Of a stretch of 64,000 nucleotides of DNA, positions 1 to 11,625 are shown in pieces. Numbering within the stretch: position 1 is the stretch's first letter; every line of letters begins with the position of its first letter. Made by a program: the position numbers and the translations under genes. The notes below the pieces were generated by a model. The model ran no database searches. It saw only the letters and a list, made by a program, of their open reading frames with translations, and had not been told where the DNA came from. The DNA comes from Capitella teleta (Eukaryota; Annelida; Polychaeta; Capitellidae): NCBI GenBank assembly GCA_000328365.1, contig KB292835.1, forward strand, positions 345,385-409,384, given 5' to 3'.

Positions 1-3000
1 GTGATGCGGATATCGGAGCAAACGCAGAGCTCACTTACAGTGTTACCAGTGGCAATGGCACGGATTACTTTGTCATAGATGCAGAAACTGGTGGGTTTTA
101 TAATTGAAAAAACCTGCTGATATGAGAATTTTCTTTTTCTTCAGGTGTCATCTCGCTGTCAGCTTCTGTCGCTTCCAAAGTTAACAAGAAGTTCCAACTG
201 ACCGTTGCTGCCAGTGACCGAGGCGCTGCTCCACGATCCTCCTCCACCTCAGTGATGGTGTCCGTCCTTGAAATCAATCGCAACGCCCCTCGCTTCACAG
301 GAAGTGACCAGGCGTACCAGACGAGCGTGCCAGAGTCACGCCTGATCGGAAGCACCATCGGCAAAGTCACAGCGACCGACAATGACTCCGGACCAAACGG
401 AGAAATCTCATACGCCATTGCTAACGGCAACGACCTTGGCCTCTTTGTGATTGATCCTACTGAGGGGTACATCTCTACTGTGAAGGAGCTGGACTACGAG
501 CAAACTCACAGCGTGCAATTGAACATCACTGCTTCGGATCATGGATCAAGAGTCAAGACTGTATGGAAGGTCTTCATCATCACCATCACTGATGAAAATG
601 ATAACGGACCGCAGTTTGATGAAGCCATCTACCGAACAAGCGTCGAAGAGAATTCTCCGCGTGGAACTGTTGTGTTTGTGCTGACAGCACATGATGCCGA
701 TGACCCTCCCAATGACCTCATCAAGTACTCCATGATGGGCGATGACCAAGCACTCACGCTGCTATCTCTGGACGGCAACATTTTGAGTGTTAAAACTAGC
801 GCTGGCCTTGATTACGAATCCTTGGAAGAATTGCGTGTGACCATAGAGGCTGTGAACCCAGGGGAAAGCATCGTAGGGAGAGCGGAGATTGTGGTGGACC
901 TCAGTGGGGTCAATGAGTACATTCCCGTCTTCACGCAGAACGAATACACCTTCACTGTCAGTGAGTCTGCGTCTGTCGGATACACGTTTGGGTCAGTGCG
1001 TGCTTCTGACCTGGACAGCGGTCAAGATGGCATTGTCCAGTACTCGCTGGTAGGAGACAGCAATTTGAAGGGATTCTCAGTGGATATTGACACAGGGGTG
1101 TTGGTCATCTCTGACGCCATTGACCGCGAGGCCACGTCGGAGATCGTGCTGGACGTAGCGGCCAAAAACCATGGTCCAGTCACGGGGGACGACCTGGCGC
1201 TGTGCCAAGTGCGGGTGACCATCAGCGATGCCAATGACCCTCCTCAGTTCACGCAGTCTGTCTACGAAGGTTCGATCAGAGAGGACGCCAGGGTCGGCAC
1301 GACTGTTCTCAAGGTCTCCGCTGTCGACAACGATCTGCAAAACTCGTTCCGCAGTTTCCGCTACAGCATCACAACCGGTAACCATGGCGAGATGTTCTCC
1401 GTGAACCAGGGGTCAGGCTGGGTGACCACGAATGCCCGCTTGGACAGAGAGAAGCACGGCACGTACAACCTGACCGTGGCAGCCGTGGACACAGGAAGTC
1501 CTCCTCAGACAGGAACCTCAAGCATCCGCATCCATTTAGACGACATTAACGACAATGGTCCATTCTTTATCCCATCTGTTCCAGTGGGCTCCATTAGGGA
1601 AAACCAACCCTCCCTCTCTGCTGATATTATTGACCTGACCCAATTTGCAAATGACCCTGACCTTCCTCCCAACCGAGGACCCTATCGCTTCACGCTCATC
1701 AATAACACGCTGGAGTTCACAGTTGACTCAACCAAAGGTGTTGTCAGAGCGCGCAAGAGTCTCGACCGAGAAGCGCAGGGAGAGTACTATGTAGGGGTCA
1801 AGGTAGAAGACAACGGCGCCCAGGCTATGACCTCTGAGCTGACCTTTAAGGTAGAGGTCACCGATGAGAACGATAACCCATCGAGAGAACGCCTGCTTGA
1901 CATTCAGGCGTACGTCTTTGAAGGTCGTTTCCCTGGAGGCGTAATTGCGGACGTGCGACCTTTGGACAATGACCTTGAGGGTTCATATTCCTGCTCCCTG
2001 CGTTCTACGGACGGTCGTGCGTTCTCTATCCCGGACGGTTCTTGTGAGCTGCATGCATCTTCCAGACAGGACATGGGTTCGTTTGAGCTCTCCATCCAGG
2101 GCTCAGACGGAGTCCACTCTGCCGTCGATTACTTTGCGAGCGTGGATTTTGAGCGCTTTGAGCAGGCGACAGTGGACGCAGCTGTGGTCATCCGCTTGGC
2201 CAGCGTGCAGGTGGAGATCCTGGTGGAGAGCTTCGTGCAGCGTTTCGTTGATGCTCTCAGGGATCAGGTCACGAACAACAGTGATGAGCAACTCATGGTG
2301 TTTGCGCTGAGCCAAGTCTCGTCTGATGTGGATCTGTTCATGGTGGTTGCCGATGGCGACAGAGGATTCATCTCGAAGGAGATGATCCGGAGCAGGATAG
2401 CGCAAGGGAGGCTAGAGATGGATACGGGGCTGCAGGTGCGATCCCTGGACGCCAGCGCCTGCGACAGCTCGCCCTGTCTGAACGGAGGAAGCTGCGCTTC
2501 GGCTGTGAGGCTCATCGAAGGAGAACGCAGCATCATTGAGGGCACCCAGCGCGTGTTCAGCACCTTCCCTCGCGTGGCTCTGCTCAGCGCATGTGTGTGC
2601 CAGCAAGGATTCACAGGAGACGCATGTGACGAGCATGTGGATGCATGTAAGACTTCGCCCTGCCTCAATCTGGGAACGTGCACCAGTACAGGAGCAGGAA
2701 CGTTCTCCTGCCAGTGTGCACCGCAGTTCAAAGGAGAGCGATGTGAGAGTGACGTCAATGAATGCACAGAGAGCAACCCCTGCGTCAACAGTGGCGTCTG
2801 CCAAAATACAGTGGGATCCTACTTCTGTAAGTGTTTATCCGACTACAGTGGCGTCAATTGTGAGATCGCAGCTGACACGTGTGGCACTGGACCCTGTTTG
2901 AACGGAGGCACTTGCGACCGTAGCTCTGGTTCCCCTCGCTGCAGTTGCAAGCAGGGAGATCGAGGCGTCCAATGCGAGATTGCGAGCAAGAACTTCCAAG

Positions 3001-5940
3001 AACTCTCGTACATGGAGTATGACATGCGCCTGGATCGAGTCTCCAACGATATTGAAGTAGAATTTGCAACAACAAAAGACAACGCTCTGCTGGTGTTCTT
3101 TGAAGGTGATAACGCAGCCACGGATTTCCTGGCGCTGGAGGTCGTCGATGGGGAGGCCAGCTTCACCTTCTCCGCTGGTTACGCAGTTCCTGGAAGAGTC
3201 GTGGTTCCTGGCCGCGTCAACGACGGATCGTGGTATCGGATGGAAGCCAACAGGATTGGAAACGTCGGGAAACTGAAAGTGACGAGGTGTCCGGAAGGTT
3301 CCCAAGAATGCTTGCAGTGCATGGAAGGAGAGGAGAGGTGTTACCGCAGGGATCAGCAATTGTCAGATCTGAGGTAGGGATTGATTCATGCGCTGACTTA
3401 TGCGCTGATTCGTGGGTTCATTGGTTGATTCTTCTCTCTTTAGGTTGCTTGATAACGACCGCACCCACGCTTTGCTTGTCGGTGGACTGCGCAACGAAAG
3501 AGACCTTCAAAGATTGCTGACTTCATCTCAAACCACGATCAAGACGCACGATTTCTACGGCTGTTTGCGTGCTCTCCGGGTGGATGCGACTGACGTCTTC
3601 GCTCAGTCTTACAAGGCGAGATCTGGAGTGACTGAGGGATGCCAGAGGGGCCTGGATGGAGCAGCCTCATTCTGTACAGCGGGGGTGTGCCAGAATGGCG
3701 GTCTGTGCCATGATAACTGGTCTTCGTTCAGCTGTGAGTGTCCAGTTGGCTTCACTGGCAAGACCTGTTCTGATGGTAAGCATATTTTCTGCTGCTTTCT
3801 CTTCGTCATCTTTTCTTCCGTAGCCACTGAAAGCTTCTCCCTCGGACCAAACTCTCTTGTGACGTACAAACAGAGAGAGGGTTATATCAGAGACCAAATG
3901 GCGGAAGACAGACTGCAACGACGCAAGAAGCGGGAACTGAACGACATTTCTCAGTTCAGCATGGAGTTCAGAACGACCAACCGAGATGGAGTTCTCTTCT
4001 ACTCCGAAGGCGCTGATGCACAAGTCGCTATTTATGTGCAGAACCAGTTTGTCCACTTCTACAGTCTGATTGACGGTAATCCGTACGCGATATCTTCCCA
4101 CAAGGAGCTTTCAGACGGCCACTGGCACAACATCACAGTGCACACCTCAGGTATGTTGCATTCACTTGTGTTGATGGATTGATTGATGTTTTGACGCAGG
4201 TTCCCTGGGGTCTTTGACGGTGGACGGTGTCGTGACGCAGCGATCGCTTCCCATTGGTTGGCCGCCTCTCGTGTCCCTAGCAACAGAGAGCTTCTCCCTC
4301 TTTGCGACTCCCGCTTCCCAAAGCGTCAACGGCAGCAGCATTCCTGGTGCGTTATTCACGAGATGAAGTGTGCAGTTGATTGGATTGTGTGTGGGTATTT
4401 TTATTCTACAGGATTCGAAGGATGTTTAAAGCGAGTTCTCATGGACCAGAGTAACCTCCCGCTTGAAGGTTCAACGCAGCGTTTCGATATCAGTCGTCAT
4501 GGCAACGTGAGCAACAGCTGTGCAGCCGCCTACCACGGTCCGCTCGCCGCAAGAGGCGACGGCCCTTCAGTGCACATCGCGGTCATCGTGATCGTGGCGT
4601 TCTTCGGAGTTGCGCTGATCGTGATTGTGATTGTGTTTGTCGTTCTGCGGCTGAGACGACGCAAACCGGAGGAGAAGGAATCGAAGAAGGACGACGGAGA
4701 GGCCCCCGTCACAGCCAACGGCGTAGCTTCAGAGGAAGCCATCATCAGGCGCCACATTGAGCACGAGCTTAACTCACACAGCCCTCACAGGGCCTCTGCG
4801 CTGGGGTCACGACCTGACCTAGTTGTGGCTGACGGCCGCTCGGTTCGCGAGAGCAACGTCGTCTTGGAGCCGAATGGATTTGAGAATAACGGATTCATGG
4901 ACGAAGCGCCCGAACATTATGACATTGACAACGCCAGCAGCATCGCCCCCTCTGATTTGGTGGACGTTGTCAGCCACTACAAGCAATATCGACGGGGAAT
5001 GCTGCCCCACGACCACAACAATGCCAGGAGGTCTCGCGCCAGTCCCCTCAGCATGCTGCCTCCCAGACAGAGTCCTGCTCCCAGGCAGAGTCCGAACCCT
5101 CTGGTGTACGGACCATACAGGCAGAGCCCCCTGACGTTCAACAACCTCAACACTGGACCCCCAAAACCCATTTCGCGAAAGAGCCCCGGTTTGAACATCG
5201 ACCCACGTGGCGTGACCTCTCTGCGCTCCACTCCGCTGAGTGGCCTCGAAGGACTCTACAGCCCCGGCAGTAATGTCAGCAGCAACGGCTCATACGAACA
5301 ACCCAACATCCCCGCATCACGGCCCAACAGCAACCTGCGACAGCCAATCAGCACGCTAGGAATGAGGTCAACGCCTACGGTCGGCTTAACCGTTGACGAA
5401 GTCAACCGACTGAACGGTCGTGGTGATAGGGAGTCGTCAACATCATCGTCATCAGATGACGCTGCCATCAACCAGAAGATCAACTCGACAGACTTCACCC
5501 ACGAGGACCTGCACCCGACTCACTCGTCTTCATCGTCGTCATCAGGTGATGATGACGCGTTCACTTGCTCTGAGATGGACTTTGAGAGTGACCGGCATCG
5601 CATGCAGGCGCCTGCTTTGGCCAGCGTCCGTGAGGACGGCAATGAGGACGCCCCTCGTCCTCAATGGGACCACCTGCTCAACTGGGGTCCCAACTTTGAG
5701 GGCCTTGTAGGGGTCTTCACAGACATAGCCCAGCTCCCCGACTCTAGTCTGCCATCGCGGGGGCGTGTTTCCCCCCGCCCCCGATCAGCAACCCCCCAGA
5801 ACCAGAAGGTGCGCTCACCTACCCCCAGAGGGGCCCCCTCCCCCCTGCATGTGATATCGGAGGATGGGCCTTATCGCGAGAGCGGGATTGATAGCGCTCT
5901 CGAACAGAGCTATGAGAATGTACACGAGGAATACGTTTGA
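1..5940 (+). CDS. FAT4: FAT4-type protocadherin, 3' part (5' end outside window)
   Basis: Giant adhesion cadherin of the Fat planar-polarity/Hippo family, a single-pass plasma-membrane protein. Exons read 1-90, 145-3373, 3444-3775, 3824-4150, 4200-4346 and 4412-5940; all junctions are GT-AG and in phase, with introns of 48-70 bp. Order: a partial cadherin repeat, about six cadherin repeats with calcium motifs such as DENDN and DRE, a degenerate membrane-proximal stretch, four EGF modules (about 2455-2990), LamG, EGF (about 3655-3775), LamG, a transmembrane helix (about 4570-4645) and a 430-residue tail. The tail matches the vertebrate FAT4 tail as I remember it: DIDNASSIAPSD plus HYKQYR, VGLTVDEVNRLN, FTCSEMDFES, a WDHLLNWGPNF block, and a C-terminal EEYV like FAT4's EQYV. 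The family is certain; one-to-one FAT4 orthology is inferred from the tail. Confidence 0.93.
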
Positions 5941-6142
5941 ATACTCATTTGCATACTACTCATTTGCATATCATCATGTGGTTGTATTTGCATTCCATCA
6001 CAATTCATTTGCATAATTTGCATAATCTATTCGACTGACTTACCTCACAAGACGGACTGACGGACTAGAGAGAATTTTGTAATGTTTTTATTTTATAGAA
6101 CAATTTCTGCATTTTTTATCGATGCTCTCTCTTCACAAATGA

Positions 6143-6148
6143 AATAAA
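6143..6148 (+). promoter_or_regulatory. polyadenylation signal of the FAT4-like gene
   Basis: AATAAA lies about 200 bp after the stop codon at 5938-5940, in an AT-rich 3' UTR. The spacer 5941-6461 otherwise shows nothing except a TTTATT near 6235, a possible signal for the convergent sarcoglycan gene. Confidence 0.6.
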
Positions 6149-6461
6149 AATCATCTTTTTATATTTTACCAAAATATTTCTGTTCTTCACCTGTCTTCAT
6201 ACTAAAAAAACTTAAGTGTTGTGAAAGTGAAATTTTTATTTTTTATCAAATTCCAAAAATACATTAGCACCATTTTGTGAGTATTGCATCTCAAGTGATT
6301 TAATCTCTTTGCTGGATAAATTAATATTTAAGTAATAAATAATAAATAAAGCAATAAATAAAATACCGGTAATCTAGCCTATAAGTGAAATATTGCACAA
6401 AGTAATGCGTACCTTGATATAAACAAATACTAAATAGCGTAAAAAAATCGAATAGAATAAC

Positions 6462-8427
6462 TCAGACGCAAGGATCTGAATCAGTCTGCAAACACGATCG
6501 ATCGCCAGGAACCGCAAAGAGATTTCCTGACGAACGGCAGATGCAGAGTTTGTAGGATTCAACCGCAGGGAAGAGAGGAGAGGAAGAGACTGGGAGAGAA
6601 GAGGATTGGTCAAGGAAGATGCCCTCCGAAGAGGAGAGGATCACCGATCCAACCTGCAAAAGGGAAATAAATCACTTGACCCATGGGCAAGATAAGACTG
6701 ACCGCGGATAGATTGAGGTCATGCTTAGCGGCGATGTTGACCGATCGAGAATCAACGTCAATTCCGGTCTCTGCTCTCAGCTGAGCGGATTTCTTGGAAG
6801 TCAGAGCTAATCGCTCGTTAAGTCCACTCGTTACCTGTAATTAACGATTATTTATTATTATTTTAATTATTTATTATTATTACTGATTATTTAAAGATAG
6901 GCGTGACAACAAAGGTGCTAATTACCCGTTTAGTGACAATCTTTTGCGCGTTCAAGTGACGTACATTTGTTGGAAAACGATTTTTTCCGCTTTCAAAATC
7001 TGAAGAAAATATTTGTCTTCCTGAATCAGGATCTGTGATGGTGAAGTCATCTCTTGAGCCAAACGTGATTGATTCAGAAGACACGGATATTGATGCTGAA
7101 ATATTGATTGATTGCACTTGAAATTTCAATTAATTAAGGAAGAGAAACAAACCTCTGGCTTTTGCACCAAGATGAACCAAAACCTGAACATAATTTTAGA
7201 AATGATTGAATGATTGAATGATTGATTAATAGCGCTATACCTCCTGATCGTTCTCAGCCTCCAAAACGAGGCTCTCGTTATGTCTTCCTCCTATCTGATT
7301 ATTTAATGAAACCAAACGTTCAATTTCAACATCCTGTTTGAAACGCAGTAAATTGATCGAAGGAATGAACTCCATCGACAGCAGGCCCTGCACGCCCATC
7401 TGAAGTGACCCTAATATCAGCCAGATAATCTGAAAAGAGCCTAAAATCAACCAGATAATCTGAAAAGACCCTTAAAATCAACCAGATAATCTGAAAAGAC
7501 CCTAAAATCAACCAGATAATCTGAAAAGACCCTTAAAATCAACCAGATAATCTAAAAAGACCCCCAAATTAACCAGATAATCTGAAAAGACCCTTAAAAT
7601 CAACCAAATAATCTGAAAAGACCCTTAAAATCAACCAGATAATCTGGAAATCAACTAATTGTATGTTGATTATTCTACCACTGCGTTGCTGAGCGCCAGG
7701 AGGAATAGCAGAGCGGTGATCGTATACACAAGGGCTGCCTTGCGACCTCTGACCCCAGTCTTGTGCAGGTGCTCTTCGTGTACTTGCACGTGACCTGCTC
7801 GGAAGTTGCTGTTGTGTTCTCTGGTCACTCGACGTTTCGCCATCGATTTCTCATGGATTGAGATTCCATCGTCGCACTGTTCAAAGAGGAAATTAATTCA
7901 TGTGAAAAAAAGGTCAATTTAAAATATTGTAATGATCGATGGGTACTGCAGTCACACCAAAGTACATAGTTCCACGAGGGTGACAGCTAGAATATCCGTT
8001 TGCATACATGCACTATTGATGTTCTACAATGTTATTCGAAATCATAACGCACTCCATTTGGTTCCAATAATCTAGTTCCAAAACGACTAAAATCAACCGG
8101 ACACAACTTCATAGGTGTCAAAATGGTAAAGTAGGTTAGCAGTAACCAATTCATTAGTTCATGCATGCGTGGCTTTGATGGTTATCAGCCTACACGTGAT
8201 AATCATGATTATGAAGGTATATGCCAATAAATAATTATATCAGTTATTATATGCATCGAAAGAGAACACTTAAGTTAATAAGTACTATACAATTACCGCA
8301 TGAATTGAGCAGAGGTATGCATTAAGTCAAAAGTTAAGGCAAATGCATTGCAGTACAGCATTGATCGATTTGTTGTTTGATAATCAGACCTCTGAATCAG
8401 CAATTACAGACTTACAAGGACTTCCAT
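6462..8427 (-). CDS. SGCB: beta-sarcoglycan
   Basis: Type II membrane glycoprotein of the dystrophin-associated complex. Seven coding exons in transcript order: 8427-8416 (only MEVL before a GTAAGT donor), 7876-7679, 7429-7241, 7183-7153, 7116-6926, 6834-6703 and 6653-6462. All phases agree and give about 314 residues, against 318 in human SGCB. Family marks: cytoplasmic REHNSNFRAGHVQVHEEHLH then KTGVRGRK, one hydrophobic segment, SMEFIPSINLLRFKQ, GGRHNESLVLEAEN, DFTITDPDSGRQIFSSDFES, VRHLNAQKIVT, and the C-terminal cysteine cluster ESYKLCICRSS...CLQTDSDPC. The tiny first exon is the least certain part. The second intron contains an unusual repeat array, described separately. Confidence 0.93.
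7400..7643 (-). repeat. 30/31-bp minisatellite built from a splice acceptor plus membrane-segment codons
   Basis: Eight head-to-tail units, in coding-strand order 31, 31, 30, 31, 30, 31, 30 and 30 bp, plus a partial ninth near 7644. On the gene's strand a unit reads ATTATCTGGTTGATTTTA followed by (A)GGGTCTTTTCAG: six codons for I-I-W-L-I-L, then a pyrimidine tract and an AG acceptor. The last unit (7429-7400) is the start of SGCB exon 3, so that exon's beginning and its splice site have been copied repeatedly into the preceding intron. Confidence 0.9.
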
Positions 8428-8494
8428 GTTCTTGAGAAATCTTCCTGTCAAAGACGATGTTTACAAATGACGTCACGAATGCAAGTGTTCGTTT

Positions 8495-8527
8495 TCATAA
8501 CGCATTGTGAATACATAAATCATAACG
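8495..8527. promoter_or_regulatory. paired TCATAACG motif upstream of SGCB
   Basis: Two copies of TCATAACG start at 8495 and 8520, 70-100 bp upstream of the proposed SGCB start; a third lies at 8042 in intron 1. The same 8-mer recurs through the window's non-coding DNA. A regulatory role is inference only. Confidence 0.3.
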
Positions 8528-8599
8528 TATGCATCCCCTACATGCAGCAATGAGTAAATCCAAGTCCCAGAGAGCATATATACCTTCAAACAAAAGATG

Positions 8600-9600
8600 A
8601 CCCAATTGAAGCCCATGAAATCGATAGAGCAATACAATCACTGAAGTAGATAAAGAGGCCCCTCTGGAGTATCACCATGACTACTAAAGATCTTCCCATC
8701 AAAGTGCAAACTTTCTTAGCTGCAATATTCACCAGGGTCATGCTCAGTACCACCGACCCAAACCACGTGGACAACCCAAACCTCGGAGTTGGTGACAAAT
8801 AGGAGCCACGCTAGCTGACATATGCTACAACGAGACGATGGGTATATATGTAGACCTCGCCAGATTTATCTGTGCTAGGGCCACTCTATGGGCTAATTAC
8901 CGTGGAATCGCCCTGGTGGATTCTGTGGCGAAGCTGTGCGATATTGTTGAAGCGTCGTCTGATTTTGTGGTTTCAACCAGACCGGGAACGATCAAGAACA
9001 CAGAAAGGGAGAAACTGCTTTGGGCATCTACTCACACTTCGGCCAAAGAATTTGGTCTCCAAATTCTATGCTTCGGCTGATAGTCGACACGGTCATGCAG
9101 ACACAAGCAGCACAAATTTTATACAATTTTTGTTGACTTCTCAGGATCGTATGCCCAGGGCTAAGTTGCCATCGTTAATGAGGGTGTTAATGAGCGAGCT
9201 GAGAGCTGTTGCAACGGCTCACAGGACTCGTACAGGAGCACACAGATCGTCTTGCTTACATCATTGGAGTCCGTCTGGGATCGTCCACTTCCTGCCAGTT
9301 GATTAAGAGACCTGAAGGAGAAATATATAGCAGACGGCTTCCTACAGTGGCTGCATTGCTTAATGCTCATGGCTGACGCTGTAATAATGGCGACGGCCAC
9401 ACCCTGTAAACGATATGTAACTTCCCCCGAAATTCAAGGGGCTCAGCGACATTCCTCCACCCGAGTGCGCTTCGCAACACCTAGCCATAGAGCGAGGCAG
9501 GTGGAGTCGCGAAGCACGAGACCAACGCCAGTGCAGATGCGGAGGTATACAAGATCATGAAGATGCTTAAGAACTCGGATCATTCGAAGTAAATTCTCTA
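8600..9600 (+). mobile_element. decayed non-LTR retrotransposon (LINE) reverse-transcriptase fragment
   Basis: Scattered pieces of LINE reverse transcriptase occur in several frames: EIDRAIQSL near 8620, NYRGIALVDSVAKLCDIV near 8895-8955, STRPGTI near 8970, and LMADAVIMATATP near 9364, which resembles a damaged YADD catalytic box. Stops and frame changes are numerous, so the copy is inactive. A 66-bp hairpin element has inserted at 8812. I could not place the LINE clade. Confidence 0.5.
8812..8877 (+). mobile_element. miniature TAGC...GCTA element, copy A
   Basis: Begins TAGCTGACAT and ends ATTTATCTGTGCTA. Flanking 9-mers GAGCCACGC (8803-8811) and GGGCCACTC (8878-8886) match at 7 of 9 positions, as expected of an aged target-site duplication. 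It interrupts the LINE relic. Related copies are at 21911 and 32581. Confidence 0.5.
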
Positions 9601-9806
9601 TTGTTAATACTTTTTCATGCCTCATATCTTAATTTAGCGGCAGATGTTGAAAATAATTCCATGAACCCTTTTCTCAATTCATTTAATCTGTTTGTTTTGT
9701 TATACATTAATAGCATAATATGGTATTCTCATCTCCCAGACCTTGCCATTCAACGTTTATTGTTATCTTCTCTTTTTTCCCATACTTGGGTTTTTTTTCG
9801 GTTTTT

Positions 9807-9839
<33 letters not shown>

Positions 9840-10232
9840 CTTTCTTACACTGTCCGAACTAATCACGAATGTCCTAGGTACATAAGCGTACCATATGAAA
9901 AAAATTTACGAGAGGGGCCTATAAGAGCTCACCTCGGCCCAACATTCAAGGTACATTCAAGGTAAGGTATTATAGGCACATACACACTCAATTGTTGCTT
10001 CAACAAATAAAATAATTATCCCCCCCACTTATAAATAGACTTTGGAATCACATAATCACACTGTAGGCCCTATATAATTATACTGCATGTCATATGTATT
10101 GTTATTATTTTTACACGTAGGATTGCATATTACGTTGCACACGGCAATACAAATATGCATAACATCAGAGAAATCATAGAATTATATGATTTTTAGTTTT
10201 ATATCAATTATTGAAGCCTAAGACATCAGCCA
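9601..10232. other. intergenic spacer
   Basis: AT-rich, with a T-run of about 29 at 9811-9839. I see no gene. The T-run could be the tail of a reverse-strand retroposon, but no body or duplication was found. Confidence 0.5.
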
Positions 10233-10304
10233 TCCCATATGGTCTAGTGGTTAGGATTCCTGCCTTTCACGCAGGCGGCCCGGGTTCGATTCCCGGTGTG
10301 GGAG
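10233..10304 (+). tRNA. tRNA-Glu (anticodon TTC)
   Basis: 72 nt. The acceptor stem TCCCATA pairs with TGTGGGA (one T:G) and the discriminator base is G. The anticodon stem CCTGC/GCAGG encloses loop CTTTCAC, giving anticodon TTC. The T arm is GCCCGGGTTCGATTCCCGG-like, with TTCGATT in the loop. Internal Pol III boxes are visible (A box TGGTCTAGTGG, B box GGTTCGATTCC). A T-run (10310-10314) follows as a Pol III terminator. No intron. Confidence 0.97.
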
Positions 10305-11625
10305 CTTAGTTTTTAACCTCTTTCACTCTCATTAATGAATTAATCAAAAGAAATGAAACCAGCTACTAGTATTACTTACTTACTTATTATGTGCATTGTT
10401 TGCACGAAACAAGAAATAATAATTGAGGCTGATTATGGAAATGCGTTATGATTACATTGCTTCGCGGGATCAGCGCTTAATCATAACGGCCAGAGTACAC
10501 AAACTGCATGTAGACTTCCGACCCGCATGATTTTCATATAAACTCCTGGCCTCACTAATATAACCTGGTGCAGGTCGACCGCTGTTCTTGGCAGAGCGAT
10601 TCATTGGAATTGGTTTTTTTTTCTTCACTCATTTTACGGTGTGTTTCGATTTCTGACCAGTTATTCCGAGCTCTCCCAAATATCGCTCATTATCGTGACC
10701 CAGTAAGTAACCAGGTAACCTTAGCACTAGGCTGACTAGCTCCCCAAGCCGTGGCGTGGTTTATAATACACTAGTGTAGGAATTGCTCAGCTACCCCTGG
10801 GGAGCTACCTAAGTACTTGAAAATTAAAGCAGCCTTGCAGGTTGGCACTCGTAACTATTGAGCTAACTTGACTAAGTCAGTAACTTGAGTAAATGTGCTA
10901 ACTTACTAAGTCACGACCTAGAATAAATTAGAAGGTTAAATAGATGTATAAAGATAAATATACGAATTTATCACACCTGGAATATTTTTCTTATAAGCTG
11001 TTTAGCAGTGTTTTGTAACCGGTCAACAGCCTGAACTACTGAACAAGTCTTCTTAGTTCTAATTAGACCCGGAGTTATTTCATAATAATAATAAAATAAT
11101 AAATAATAATTTGATAAAAAAGTCACTCACTATGAAGAATTGTCATATATATACATAGTTATAGCCTCTAAGGCTAAGGTACAATCATAATTGAAGTGTC
11201 AATTACAAAGAGAAATAAATTAAGAATTTGCAAAATTTGTGTAAAGGGTGAATCAAGAATATTTAGTTGTAAATACGTGAATTAACAAAATAAAAGATAA
11301 TCGTTGATTGTACACACAGAAAATGTAGAAAATAATGGCAGGACGTCTTTCCTATTGGGACTAGAACTCATAGATATGAGTGGTCGTACTAACTGGTCCT
11401 TATGCGTCAACTAATGCCATGGCAACCCTTTCATTGGTCCACACGATTATCAGCGAACGAAAAGCGCACATAATTTGCACAAAGTTTATTACTAATAACC
11501 TGTCAACATAAGTGACCTGGTTATATCCTTTCTGTATAAATGTAACTTTTTTTTTAATTGCACCTTATAGTTTGACTACTACTGGTACTTGTTAACAGCT
11601 TTTCTTCCTCTCCTCAGATCCCACG
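10305..11625. other. intergenic spacer and likely promoter of the first MFSD6-like gene
   Basis: AT-rich with no credible coding region. TCATAACG occurs at 10481 and its complement at 10444. The stretch TTCTTCCTCTCCTCAG just before 11617 looks like a 5'-UTR splice acceptor, implying an untranslated first exon upstream. Confidence 0.5.

Noticed and set aside
9811-9839. T-run as a retroposon tail
   Set aside because: No insert body or flanking duplication could be found; similar homopolymers occur in introns throughout the window.
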